Positions 1 to 9,696 of a DNA stretch of 42,249 nucleotides are shown piece after piece (the stretch's first letter is position 1; each line of letters starts with the position of its first letter). The notes beneath the pieces were generated by a model, which had not been told where the DNA came from, ran no database searches, and was given only the letters and a program-made list of their open reading frames with translations. This DNA is from a bacterium (GTDB lineage: Bacteria > Bacillota > Clostridia > Lachnospirales > Lachnospiraceae). The stretch lies in the NCBI GenBank assembly GCA_028724545.1, contig JAQYCU010000020.1, positions 1 to 42,249 on the forward strand, given 5' to 3'. The translations under genes were made by a program, and so were the position numbers.

Positions 1-282
1 CGGCAAAGGCTGATCGACAGCTTTGTAAATGCGGTGTATCTTTATGAGGACAAGATAATCCTTACTTTCAACTATAAGGATGGTTCCAAGACTATCACTC
101 TGGCAGATGTTGAGGGTTCGGATTTATCCTCATTCGGTGCACGAAAGACTGAAAACATTCTATGTATAAGTGTTTTCAGTCTTTTTTGTTGCCGGCAGGT
201 TTACAACGAAAATGATTACGTTTTTTATTGTATATTTTTATCTGCTATGATAAAATCGAAAGTGGGGAGCAAGAGAATGTAA
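1..282 (+). CDS. C-terminal tail of a large serine recombinase (5' end outside the window)
   Basis: The frame is open from base 1 and reads RQRLIDSFVNAVYLYEDK followed by a FNYKDGSKTI-type strand and a VEGSDLSSFGA end. This is the usual C-terminus of large serine recombinases (resolvase/TnpX type) carried by Firmicute transposons, prophages and conjugative elements. The catalytic N-terminal domain lies upstream, outside the window. After SSFGA the frame runs on through a transcription terminator (144-187) to a TAA at 280-282. The last 45 or so codons are therefore probably unconserved read-on sequence, common in this family. If the gene marks the end of an integrated element, an attachment site could lie close by; I could not identify one. 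Family assignment is from motif memory only. Confidence 0.7.
   Translation, partial: RQRLIDSFVNAVYLYEDKIILTFNYKDGSKTITLADVEGSDLSSFGARKTENILCISVFSLFCCRQVYNENDYVFYCIFLSAMIKSKVGSKRM
144..187 (+). terminator. Rho-independent terminator inside the recombinase 3' end
   Basis: A perfect 14-bp stem (144-157 with 171-184, core AAAGACTGAAAACA) with a 13-base loop runs into a T tract at 182-187. It would end the recombinase transcript before its stop codon at 280-282. Confidence 0.85.
228..256 (+). promoter_or_regulatory. Predicted sigma-A promoter for the chemoreceptor/kinase genes
   Basis: TTGTAT at 228-233 and TAAAAT at 251-256 are separated by 17 bases, downstream of the recombinase terminator and about 70 bases before the chemoreceptor start. 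Confidence 0.55.
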
Positions 283-324
283 CTGTGAATTGTAGTTATC
301 ATAGCAAGAAAGGGAGTTTTGCCA

Positions 325-2090
325 ATGAAAGAGAAGAGTAAAAAAGAAACGTTAAAGGGAAATGATGTAAAAATTAAGACAAGAAAGATGAGTATTCGCA
401 GTAAAATATTAATTCCGATTAATGTAATCGTTATATTGATTTGCATTATTATGGGTATCACTGCGTATCGCAGCATCAATGAAGGAATGGTTTCCATTGG
501 TGTGGAAGAAGCGAAGATGGCAGCAAAGATTGCCGTCAGTGATATTGATGGGGATGCCGTGGCAAAATTGTCACCGGGATGTGAAAATTCCGACAATTAT
601 CAGACATTGCTTACTGCCATGCGAAAAGAGAAGAAAGAATACGGTATTTTGTATATGTATACATTGTATACCGATGGCAGCACCATATATTATGGCGTTG
701 ATACAGATGATTCCGAACTTCAGGCAGAAGTAGGAAAAACGTTTGAAAAATCATACGAAATGCTGAAAGGTGTTTTTGAGGGAACAGACTATGCACAGAA
801 TTATATCGACTATACAGAATATGGAGATGTCATTTCTGTATACAAGCCGATTGAAGACAGTTCTGGCAAAGTGATTGGTGTACTGGGATGCGATTATGAT
901 GCCCTAACATTGTGAAAAAGTTAAATGCAATTGTGCAGGAGGTCATCATCATTGTTCTTATCTGCATCCTGATTTCCTGCCTGCTGTTAGGAAGTATCGT
1001 TGGACGTATTACAAGAAATTTAAAGATTGTCAACCAGAAGATTTACGATTTGGTATATAACGAGGGCGACTTAACCCAGAAACTGGAAATCAAAACGGGT
1101 GATGAGTTAGAGTTAATCGGCGATAATGTCAATAAATTACTGGAACATATTCGTAAAATTATGCTGAATATATCGGAAAATTCCGTACACTTAAACGAGT
1201 CTTCCAAGAAAGTAGTAAAACAGCTTTCACAGGCAGAGGTCAATATTACAGATGTGTCTGCAACAATGGAAGAGATGAGTGCAGCGATGGAAGAAACAAG
1301 TGCGTCATTAAGCCAAATTAATGATGCGACGAAAGGTGTCTATCAGACGGTGCAGAAGATTTCGGCAGATGCAAGTGACGGAAGTGATTCTTCCGATAAA
1401 ATTATGGAAAAGGCAGCACAGATTCATAAAGAGGCATTGCAGACACAGGAATCTGCAAAGGCACAGGCAGAGGAAATGGCCGTTGCTGTCAATGAAAAGA
1501 TACAGAAATCAAAAGCAGTGGAAGAAATCAGTATTCTTACCGATAATATTCTAAGCATTACAGAGCAGACAAATTTACTTTCTCTGAATGCCAGTATCGA
1601 GGCTGCCAGGGCAGGCGAAGCCGGAAAGGGATTTGCTGTTGTAGCAGGTGAAATCGGCCAGCTGGCAACAAATTCAGCTGAAACGGCAGTGCAGATTCAG
1701 AAGGTAAGTGCAGAAGTTATTGCAGCTGTTGATGAACTGGCAGACAAGGCCGAAAGTATGATTCAGTTTATGAATGAAACGGCTATGAGTGGCTATGAAA
1801 AATTATGTGATACAAGTGACAGTTACCGTCAGGATGTTGCGAAAATGAACAAGATGATGCAGGATTTTGCTGCAGAAAGTGAAAAAATCAAGAGCAGTAT
1901 TGACGGGGTACAGGAATCTATCGATGCTGTTAATATTGCCGTTGAAGAAAGTACGGAAGGTGTTACAAATGTAACGCAGATGTCAGTAGATTTGACAGGC
2001 AATGTAAGAGAAATCGAACAGGAGGCCAATGTAAACGAAGACATTGCGAACCAGTTAAACGGCGAGGTTAATAAGTTTAAATTACAGTAG
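325..2090 (+). pseudogene. Methyl-accepting chemotaxis protein, split by a frameshift near 902-914
   Basis: Two frames make up one chemoreceptor. Frame one (325-915, 196 aa; ATG at 325 has AGGGAG 8 bases upstream) has a signal-anchor helix around residues 27-50 and a Cache/PAS-like sensor ending [11 protein letters not shown]. It stops at TGA 913-915. Frame two (912-2090, beginning with the overlapping GTG) gives a second membrane helix, a HAMP-like region ([12 protein letters not shown], then GDLTQKLEI) and the cytoplasmic signalling domain with the hairpin tip [20 protein letters not shown]. Neither half makes sense alone: the sensor lacks its second membrane helix and the signalling half lacks a sensor. 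One extra C in the CCC run at 902-904 would join them as D-A-P-N-I-V-K-K. It could be a real mutation, a sequence error, or two translationally coupled proteins (GTGA overlap). The histidine kinase follows 39 bases later, probably in the same transcript. Confidence 0.8.
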
Positions 2091-2129
2091 TGTACGGCTG
2101 ACAAGGAGAAAAGCAGCGAAGGGTGAGAT

Positions 2130-4976
2130 ATGGCAAACAAAAAAAGAAACAATATTATATTTTGGTTTTTTACGGTAGCAACAGCGTTTGTATTTCTTTA
2201 TTTGGTGCTGGGAGAATGCCTGCTTCCGTCAGATGACTGGGGAAAAAACGCTGCTTTTAAGCAGTACTCCGGACAATGGATGAGGGTGCTTGATGATGGT
2301 ACGAGAATACCTCAGGAAGTGCCGGGACAGTGCAAGGCAGACAGAAATGAAAGTGTCATTCTGGAAACAAAATTAAACAGGGAACAGGCTACTGATGTGT
2401 ATCTCTGCTTTCGCAGCGCGAAGCAGGATATGGAAATTTATGTCGATGGAAAACTGCGCAGAAAATATTCTACAAAGGAAACAAGGCTGTTCGGAAGAAC
2501 AAGTGCTGTTGCATACCTCTTTTGCGAGATTCATCCGGATGATGCAGGCAAAACGCTACAGGTTAGAACGAAGACGGACTCTTCGTATTCGGGCATTTTC
2601 TATCCGGTCTACGAGGGGAATCAGTTAGGAATATGGGAACATTATTTTGAATTATACGGCACGGAGTTGATGATTGCTTTTCTGGTGCTGATATTGAGTG
2701 CCCTCAGTATCATTGCCAGTATGATATTGCGTATTGTTTATCACCAGAAAGTAAATTTGGAATACTTAGGATGGGGTATTTTTATGGCCGGAACGTGGCT
2801 GGTTGTCAATTCTGTTTTTCGCCAGTTTCTTTTTCCAAACCTTTCTGTCATTAATGATATTTCTTTCTTTGTGGTTATGCTGTTGCCATTGCCGTATCTG
2901 TTTTATCTGGACAGTGTGCAGAAAGAACGATACCATATCGGATATCTGGCTGCAGAAATTCTGGCAGTGGCAGATTTCGTAATTTGTACGACGATGCATC
3001 TTTTGAAATGGAAAGATTTTACCGACAGTATTTCCTATATGTCAGTAGTCTGCGTTGTTGTGATTGTCTTTATGGCAATGACGATTCTGATTGATGTCTG
3101 GAAAGGGTTTATCAAAGAATACCGTTATGTTGCAATAGGAAATCTCTTTGCTTTTGTTTCGGCAATTATCCAGTTTATTTCCTATTTTCGGAGGACGAAC
3201 TTATTTAATGGGGCGATTCTGGCAATAGGCCTGTTGTTCCTGCTGTTTTTCGCAATTCTTAATACGATAGGGGAAATCCTGCATATTATGGAAGACAGAC
3301 AGGCAGCATTGGCAGCAAGCGAGGCCAAAGGTCGTTTTCTTGCCAATATGTCGCATGAAATCCGGACGCCAATTAATGTTGTGCTTGGTATGGATGCCAT
3401 GATTTTGCGTGAAAGTGCAGAACCAAAAGTCAGGGAGTATGCACTGGATATTCAGAATGCCGGTCAGAGTCTTCTCGCACTGATTAATGACATTCTGGAT
3501 TTGTCTAAAATTGAGTCCGGCAAGTTAGAAATTATTCCGGTGAAATATGATTTTAGCAGTCTGATTCATGACGTTATGATTATGATTACAACGAAGGCAG
3601 AAAATAAAGGTCTGCAGATTCAGTTAAATATTGACGAAAAACTGCCGTCCAGAATGTGGGGAGATGATGTCCGGCTTCGTCAGATTCTTATTAATCTGTT
3701 GAACAATGCTGTCAAATACACGGAGAAGGGCAGCGTGAATCTTACTATCAAAGGCGAAAGGCAGGATAATGATATTCTGCTGACATTTGTGGTTGAGGAT
3801 ACGGGAATTGGTATCCGTAAGGAAGATATAGCAAGACTCTTTTCGGAGTTTGAGCGGATAGAGGAACAGAGAAACCGTAACATAGAAGGTACCGGACTTG
3901 GTATCAGTATTACGACGCAATTGTTGTCGTTGATGGACAGCCAGCTGCTGGTAGAGAGTGAATATGGAAAAGGCTCGAAGTTCTATTTCGCTCTCAAGCA
4001 GGGCGTTGTGGACGAAGAACCGATTGGTGATTTGGAGCAGCGCATCAAAAAACAGGCAGCAGACTATACCTATAATACCAGTTTTCAGGCACCGGATGCC
4101 CATATTCTGGTTGTAGATGACAACGCAGTGAACCGTAAAGTGTTTGCGAGTCTGCTGAAAGAAACCAATATGCAGATTGATGAAGCGTCAGGTGGTCTGG
4201 AATGTTTGAAAATGGTTCAGCAGAAAGAGTATGATATCATTTTCCTGGACCATATGATGTCAGATATAGATGGAATAGAAACATTGCGCAGGATGAAGGA
4301 ATGGAAAGATTTCCCTTGCAAAGATACGCCGGTGGTCGCGCTGACTGCCAATGCCGTCAGTGGCGCAAGAGAAATGTATCTGGAAGCAGGATTCTGCAAT
4401 TTCCTTTCCAAGCCGATTCATCCGGAAAAATTGGAAAAGATGATTCGGAAAATGCTGCCACAGGAAAAGGTTCTTACCGGCAAAAGTTTAGAAGATGCCA
4501 GAAAAGAGAAAAAAGAAGCATCGGATGCTGCTTCACTTCCTTCGGCAGAAGAGAAAAAAGAGGAAAAACCAGACAGCAGTTCTTTCCCATCTGTAGAGGG
4601 AATTGACTGGGAATACGCTCTACTGCATTGCGAGGACGCAGAAATCCTTATGGGAACAGTTCAGGTATTCTGTCAGATTGCAGATGCTGAAGCAAAAAGC
4701 CTGCAGACACTTCTGGATACGGTAAAAGATGCCGAATCGGCAGAACAGTGTGAGCAGGCAATGCAGCAGTACCAAATAAAGGTACATTCTATGAAGAGTT
4801 CGGCTGCCCTGATTGGTGCAGTTTCCGTGTCGGGTGTGGCACGAATGCTGGAGTACGCAGCCAGAGATTATAAGGAAGAAACTATATTGCAAGTTACTCC
4901 TGTTTTCCTACAGGAGTGGGAGGAACTAAAAAATCGCCTCAAGACGGCAATATCTTCTACTTCACCTTTATCGTAA
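2130..4976 (+). CDS. Hybrid sensor histidine kinase with receiver and HPt domains
   Basis: This 948-aa membrane kinase has one N-terminal helix (about 8-28), an extracellular domain (about 30-170) and a block of about seven membrane helices (180-385), giving a 7TMR-DISM-like sensor. The dimerisation domain contains MSHEIRTPINVVLGM with the phospho-acceptor His409. N box (NLLNNAVKYTEKG) and G boxes (DTGIGI, GTGLGI) follow. A receiver domain near 670-790 starts ILVVDDNAVNR and has the phospho-acceptor Asp707 in FLDHMMSDIDG. After an acidic/lysine-rich linker, an HPt domain carries His886 in KVHSMKSS. All phosphorelay residues are intact, so the protein could pass phosphate His-Asp-His to an unlinked regulator; no response regulator gene is adjacent. 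The start is ATG 2130 after GAAGGGTGAG. It overlaps the convergent protease gene by 20 bases. The signal sensed cannot be inferred. Confidence 0.93.
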   Translation: MANKKRNNIIFWFFTVATAFVFLYLVLGECLLPSDDWGKNAAFKQYSGQWMRVLDDGTRIPQEVPGQCKADRNESVILETKLNREQATDVYLCFRSAKQDMEIYVDGKLRRKYSTKETRLFGRTSAVAYLFCEIHPDDAGKTLQVRTKTDSSYSGIFYPVYEGNQLGIWEHYFELYGTELMIAFLVLILSALSIIASMILRIVYHQKVNLEYLGWGIFMAGTWLVVNSVFRQFLFPNLSVINDISFFVVMLLPLPYLFYLDSVQKERYHIGYLAAEILAVADFVICTTMHLLKWKDFTDSISYMSVVCVVVIVFMAMTILIDVWKGFIKEYRYVAIGNLFAFVSAIIQFISYFRRTNLFNGAILAIGLLFLLFFAILNTIGEILHIMEDRQAALAASEAKGRFLANMSHEIRTPINVVLGMDAMILRESAEPKVREYALDIQNAGQSLLALINDILDLSKIESGKLEIIPVKYDFSSLIHDVMIMITTKAENKGLQIQLNIDEKLPSRMWGDDVRLRQILINLLNNAVKYTEKGSVNLTIKGERQDNDILLTFVVEDTGIGIRKEDIARLFSEFERIEEQRNRNIEGTGLGISITTQLLSLMDSQLLVESEYGKGSKFYFALKQGVVDEEPIGDLEQRIKKQAADYTYNTSFQAPDAHILVVDDNAVNRKVFASLLKETNMQIDEASGGLECLKMVQQKEYDIIFLDHMMSDIDGIETLRRMKEWKDFPCKDTPVVALTANAVSGAREMYLEAGFCNFLSKPIHPEKLEKMIRKMLPQEKVLTGKSLEDARKEKKEASDAASLPSAEEKKEEKPDSSSFPSVEGIDWEYALLHCEDAEILMGTVQVFCQIADAEAKSLQTLLDTVKDAESAEQCEQAMQQYQIKVHSMKSSAALIGAVSVSGVARMLEYAARDYKEETILQVTPVFLQEWEELKNRLKTAISSTSPLS

Positions 4977-7209
4977 CGTAAGTTTTCTTTTTATTAAATG
5001 TAGTAATACGGATGTGCGCCGTTCCTTTTTTTCTGGCTTTTATTTTGCCGGAAGAAGTAACGGTTGCCACCTTCTTATTAGAAGAGCGAAAAGCCAGTTT
5101 ATAACTGGCACTTTTTTTGCTCAGTCTGGTTACAATCTTTGTCGTCTGTCCTTTTTTTAGGACTTTCTTTTTGGTTTTTGCTTTTATGTAAGACGGTGCC
5201 TTTTTGACGGTAACGGCCACTTTTGCTGTAATACCGGACGGTGCTTTTATGGTAATCGTTGCCGTTCCTTTTTTCTTAGCCGTTATCTTGCCGGCCCGGC
5301 TGACGGTGGCCACCTTTTTATTGGAACTATTGTAAGTCAGTGATGATTTGCCACTGGCTGGTGTTGTCTTAATGGAAAGTGCTACTTTTTCGCTTTTTCC
5401 CATAGTTATTTTTTTCGGCGTAACGCTGATTTTAGAGATGGCTTTACTGCTTTGGCTGGTATTGTTTTCTGTCGCCGTATTTGCATCGGTATCACCAATT
5501 GTTATGGCATTATCGTTTGTCTGGCTGTCATTATCGGAGGTATCCACAACAGGATTATTGGTGATGTTATTTTCATTCAGGGTATCATATTCTTCCTCAC
5601 TGAATGCATTAGAAAATGCTTTGACACAGACGTTATTCAAGTTTGTCGTTCTTGACCAGAAAAGGAAACTGCTGTTATCAGGAAATTCCGTGGTATCAAT
5701 CCAGCTGGAAGTACGGTTAACACTACCAATAGAGGTAAAGCAGATATAACTTTGTCCACTTTTACTTCCAAAATATCGTTCCATAGATGGTGTGGTCTTA
5801 CCTTCCAAAGGGGCAAGCGCCGTACCATTCGTTGTCAGAAATGTCACTCTGACAATAAAGGTTTCGCCTTCAGCAATAGCAGCAGGGTTAGCCAGTTTTA
5901 CTGTGTGATAGCCGGCTTTTGCAGCTGTACCGGAAACGGTACACTCTTTAATCAGTGTGCCGGAGGCAGGAGAAGCTTTGGTAGCATTACGGTATACCTG
6001 GACTTTATATGCCTGGTTATCGTTACAAGTATAGAATCCGACACCTTCTAATCTTTGTGGCGTCTTTTCATTATTCGTAAATATATTTTCCGTAGCGATA
6101 TCTTCGTCATCTGGGTATGCCACACCCCAGCCCATTCCGTCATATTGGAAATTTGTATCGTATGTATCCGCACTTTCTGCTTCCAGGGAGTAAATGTCGC
6201 AGATGGAAGTGTCATAATAAGACAGCCAGAAGTAGCCGTCCATACCGAAACTTTCCCCATAACTGTTGGCAATCAGCCATGCACCTTTTTTTTCTGATGC
6301 ATTTGCAAAAGTGCTGAAATTATCATCCCATCCGACAACGGTAACACAGTGATTGGCTTCGTCTGCGTCACGGGAAGTATTATAAATGGAACAGATACCA
6401 TCCTTGTCATAGACAGTTTCATCATATTCATCTGTACCACCAGAAGGCATATAGTAAGAAATGGTCAAGGCACCATTTTCCATAATTGCTTCTTTGATGT
6501 CACTAAGACTGCTGTCATTATAACTGTTACTTTCTTTCAGGCGAACTGCCGACTGCAAACGAAGGCTGTCATCTGCATTTCGCATCGCAGCAGCCATAGT
6601 ATCTACCTCGTCTTTGGTATTTGCCGTAAATGGCGCATCTTCTTCATTAGCTGCTCCCCACCAGTTTGCCAGTACAAATGTGGCAAGAATCGGACTGCCA
6701 CCAAGGTCATACAAATCCCCGTCATAAACGGTAGGTGCGAAAAGATGGTCGCCGTAGAGAGGGTCAGAAGAATCTGTCACGGGATAAGCCGAGTACCACG
6801 CCAGATGATTTTCTGAAAAATCAGTATCTTCTTTTTTTGTCAGGCCGTTCAGAATGCTGGAAGACTCCATAGCTTTAACAGAGGCAAAAGCCCAGCAACT
6901 GCCCGTATATCCCTGGTCCTTGATAGAAGTGATGGAATTGTTTTGCGTCCGTGCATCATAGGAAGATGGCAGAGAGGCGGCTTTCTTTCGGGAGGAAACG
7001 GATTTGCCGGCCTTCGGAATAACTTCGTTCCCGTTGTCATCAACCAGAGTGTAATGAATCAGACCATTATTTGAACTTGTCGGTACCAGTGTCAGAGGGT
7101 GTAGGTCGGAAGAAACTTTTGCCTGTACACTGGCAGCAGACAGGGGGAAAAGCGTGGAAACGGTAAGTGCCGTGACCAGCACAGCAGATAAAAATGTTTT
7201 CTTTTTCAT
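4957..7209 (-). CDS. Secreted papain-like (C1A) cysteine protease with two C-terminal Big2 domains
   Basis: The 750-aa protein starts at ATG 7209, 7 bases after AGGAGG; a longer frame to 7296 has no such site. A signal peptide covers residues 1 to about 30 (ending SAASVQA). The C1A peptidase domain spans about 80-360, with DQG (oxyanion Gln), catalytic Cys105 in GSCWAF, His287 in NHCVTVVGW and Asn315 in IANSYGES, so the triad is complete. A beta-rich region follows that resembles the lectin-like domain often paired with clostridial C1A proteases (GVGFYTCNDNQAYKVQVY). After a Thr/Asn/Asp-rich linker come two lysine-rich bacterial Ig-like (Big2) modules, each with SSNKKVATV and KKKGTATI-type strands. 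It probably acts outside the cell, held to the wall by the repeats; its substrate is unknown. It converges on the kinase gene. Confidence 0.93.
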   Translation of the reverse strand: MKKKTFLSAVLVTALTVSTLFPLSAASVQAKVSSDLHPLTLVPTSSNNGLIHYTLVDDNGNEVIPKAGKSVSSRKKAASLPSSYDARTQNNSITSIKDQGYTGSCWAFASVKAMESSSILNGLTKKEDTDFSENHLAWYSAYPVTDSSDPLYGDHLFAPTVYDGDLYDLGGSPILATFVLANWWGAANEEDAPFTANTKDEVDTMAAAMRNADDSLRLQSAVRLKESNSYNDSSLSDIKEAIMENGALTISYYMPSGGTDEYDETVYDKDGICSIYNTSRDADEANHCVTVVGWDDNFSTFANASEKKGAWLIANSYGESFGMDGYFWLSYYDTSICDIYSLEAESADTYDTNFQYDGMGWGVAYPDDEDIATENIFTNNEKTPQRLEGVGFYTCNDNQAYKVQVYRNATKASPASGTLIKECTVSGTAAKAGYHTVKLANPAAIAEGETFIVRVTFLTTNGTALAPLEGKTTPSMERYFGSKSGQSYICFTSIGSVNRTSSWIDTTEFPDNSSFLFWSRTTNLNNVCVKAFSNAFSEEEYDTLNENNITNNPVVDTSDNDSQTNDNAITIGDTDANTATENNTSQSSKAISKISVTPKKITMGKSEKVALSIKTTPASGKSSLTYNSSNKKVATVSRAGKITAKKKGTATITIKAPSGITAKVAVTVKKAPSYIKAKTKKKVLKKGQTTKIVTRLSKKSASYKLAFRSSNKKVATVTSSGKIKARKKGTAHIRITTFNKKKTYVTIKVK

Positions 7210-7257
7210 GGATGTTGCCTCCTTTGCTGCGTTGCAGTATGTACCATTACTATCCTC

Positions 7258-7286
7258 ATTATAGAGGAAAAAAGCAAAATATTCAC
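7258..7286 (-). promoter_or_regulatory. Possible promoter of the cysteine protease gene
   Basis: On the minus strand a consensus TATAAT (7258-7263) lies about 50 bases before the protease start. The -35 hexamer 17 bases upstream (GTGAAT, 7281-7286) is weak. Confidence 0.4.
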
Positions 7287-7496
7287 TACAGTTCACACAT
7301 TTTTAACAGATAAAAATTTACGACAATTTTACCTGCTTTTTATATTACTTTGATAGAAGACTTTACAAACGTCTGTTAATGTAATAGATGAAAATGCTTT
7401 TGCAAAAGATTTTTAGAAAAAGAAAACGCTGTAATACAAGCAGTGGGAATAAGGATAATAAACAGAAAAAATCAGTTTATTAGAAAGGATTCGATT

Positions 7497-9682
7497 ATGA
7501 GAAAAGATTTATGGAAGAAGATTTTGGTCTCAGCACTTTCTGTATCTGTGCTGGCAGGTAATGTTGCACCAGCTATGGCAGCAGTACCGGCAGATGGTAT
7601 GACAGATGCTTCAGAGACAGCAGATGCAGGTGCAAATGGATATGCGAAATGGGAAGAAAAGTGGGAGTCTGTAAAAGGCGATTGGACACAAATCGCATTA
7701 ACACCGGGAAGTAACGAATCAGAATTGAACTTTGCATGGTATTCTTTGGCTTCAGACAGCAGTGTGCCAAAGTTAAAAATTGGCAAAGGCAAAAAGATGG
7801 CAGATGCAAAAGAGTATACTGCAACACAGACAGACGCCACAAAGGATGAGAAAAATGATATTAGTTATAAATCAAATAAAGTAACGGTAACAGGTTTAGA
7901 AGAGAATACAACATATTACTATACGTATCAGATTGATGGAAAATGGAGTGCACTGGAAAAATATACAACACATTCTTTCCAGAATTTCAGCTTCATTTAT
8001 GTAGGTGACCCACAGATTGGTTCTTCTAACTCACTGAAAGGTGCAGATACGGAAGAGTTCTATAATGCGCAGTCTGCTTCCGTTGCAAATGATACCTTCA
8101 ACTGGAATGTAACATTAGAGGAAGCAATGAACAAGACAGACAACGAGGCAAGTTTTGTACTGTCAGCAGGTGATCAGATTCAGACAACAAAGAAAAAGGC
8201 ACCGGGAAAAGCAGCATGGGTAAGTGAAATCGAATATACCGGTTATCTTAATCCTGATGTATTGCGCAGTCTTTCTGTAGCAACAACAGTAGGTAACCAT
8301 GATGCTGATAATCCAAACTATACATACCATTTTAATACACCAAACAATAGTGAAAAAGGTTCTAACGGCGTTGTTGGTGGGACTACTGGTTCACATATGG
8401 AAATGCGCTATTTATGATGTTAAATACGCAGGAAACAAACGTGGCAGAGCATAAGCAGTTTATGGAAGAAGCTATAGAGCAGAACAAAGACTGCAAGTGG
8501 AGAATCGTTACACTTCATCAGGATATTTATGGTTCTGCTGAACATTCCAACGAACCGGAAATCACAAATCTTCGTTATACATTAGTACCTTATTTTGAGG
8601 AAAATGACGTGGATGTTGTACTGACAGGTCACGACCATGCATATTCCCGTTCCCAGCTGCTGAAAGGTGGAAAGAAAACAACTTCATATACAGAGGGAGA
8701 TGCAGATGAAGTTGATGATAAGTATTCTGAGCAGTTTGATAAGGATATTGAAACAGAAACATCAGATGGCGTTTTCGTTTCACAGACTAATATTTTAGAA
8801 AACACAACGGATGAGGCAGAGAAGGCATATCTTGAATATATCAATTCCATTATGGATACGAGTGCAGTTGTACCGGCAACAAAGGACCAGAATACGGTTG
8901 TTAATCCAGAAGGAATCCTCTATATGACAGCAAACTCTTCTTCCGGCAGCAAGTATTACGACTTAGTCGGCAGAAAGCAGAGTTACATTGCAAACCGCTG
9001 GCAGGAAGATGTGCCAACATATTCTGTTATCGATATGACAGAAGACAGTTTTACTATTAATACATACCGTACGGACACAGACGAAAAGATTGATGATACT
9101 TTCACAATTAAGAAGGGTGCTGAAGAATCTTCTACACCAGTAGAAAATCCGGAAAACAAGCCGGCAGCAAAAGAAGACATCAGCAAAGCAACTGTCAGTG
9201 GTGTTAAGGATGTTGTTTATACAGGCAAAGAAATTAAGCAGAATATTGTTGTAAAAGATGCTTCTGCCAAAGTATTAAAAGAGGGCACAGATTACAGCGT
9301 GGCTTATAAAGACAACAAAAAAGCAGGCGTGGCAACGATTACGGTTACAGGTCTTGGAAACTACACCGGAACAAAAACAGTCAGCTTTTCCATTAAGCCA
9401 CCTAAGACAACTCTGAAAAAGGTAACGGCTGCCGGTTCTAAAAAAGCCAAAGTACAGTTTGCAAAATCAAAGGCTTCCGTATCAGGTTACCAGATTGTTT
9501 ATTCAACAAGCAGCAAGTTTAAGGCAGCGAAGAAAGTAACAACAAAGAAAACAAGTTATACGTTGAAAAAACTGAAAAAAGGCAAGAAATATTATGTAAA
9601 AGTCCGTGCTTATAAAACAGTAGACGGCAAGAAGATTTACGGCGCTTATAGTGCAGTAAAGAAAATCAAAATCAAAAAGTAA
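7497..9682 (+). pseudogene. Secreted purple-acid-phosphatase-like metallophosphoesterase, frameshifted at about 8379-8381
   Basis: The start is ATG 7497, 8 bases after AAAGGA, with a signal peptide ending APAMA. The first frame (to 8417) has an N-terminal Fn3-like domain and metal-site motifs VGDPQIG, SAGDQI and VGNHDADN, then runs out of frame after NGVVGG. The second frame, entered just after the GGG run at 8379-8381, reads DYWFTYGNALFMMLNTQ and continues with TLHQDIYG, LTGHDHAYSR, a DUF/Ig-like region (SGVKDVVYTGKEI) and a lysine-rich C-terminal Fn3-like module ending KIKIKK. Every phosphoesterase motif is present across the two frames. Adding one G to GGG restores a single 727-728-residue protein. 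The second frame's nominal ATG at 8414 lies inside the conserved core and has no convincing binding site. The lesion is a recent one-base deletion or a sequence error. The yibE/F gene follows after 14 bases. Confidence 0.88.
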
Positions 9683-9696
9683 AGGACGTCGCAGGA

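Noticed and set aside
895..925. Programmed frameshifting in the chemoreceptor or the phosphoesterase (8371-8400)
   Set aside because: No X-XXY-YYZ slippery heptamer with a following hairpin is visible in the needed frame at either break.
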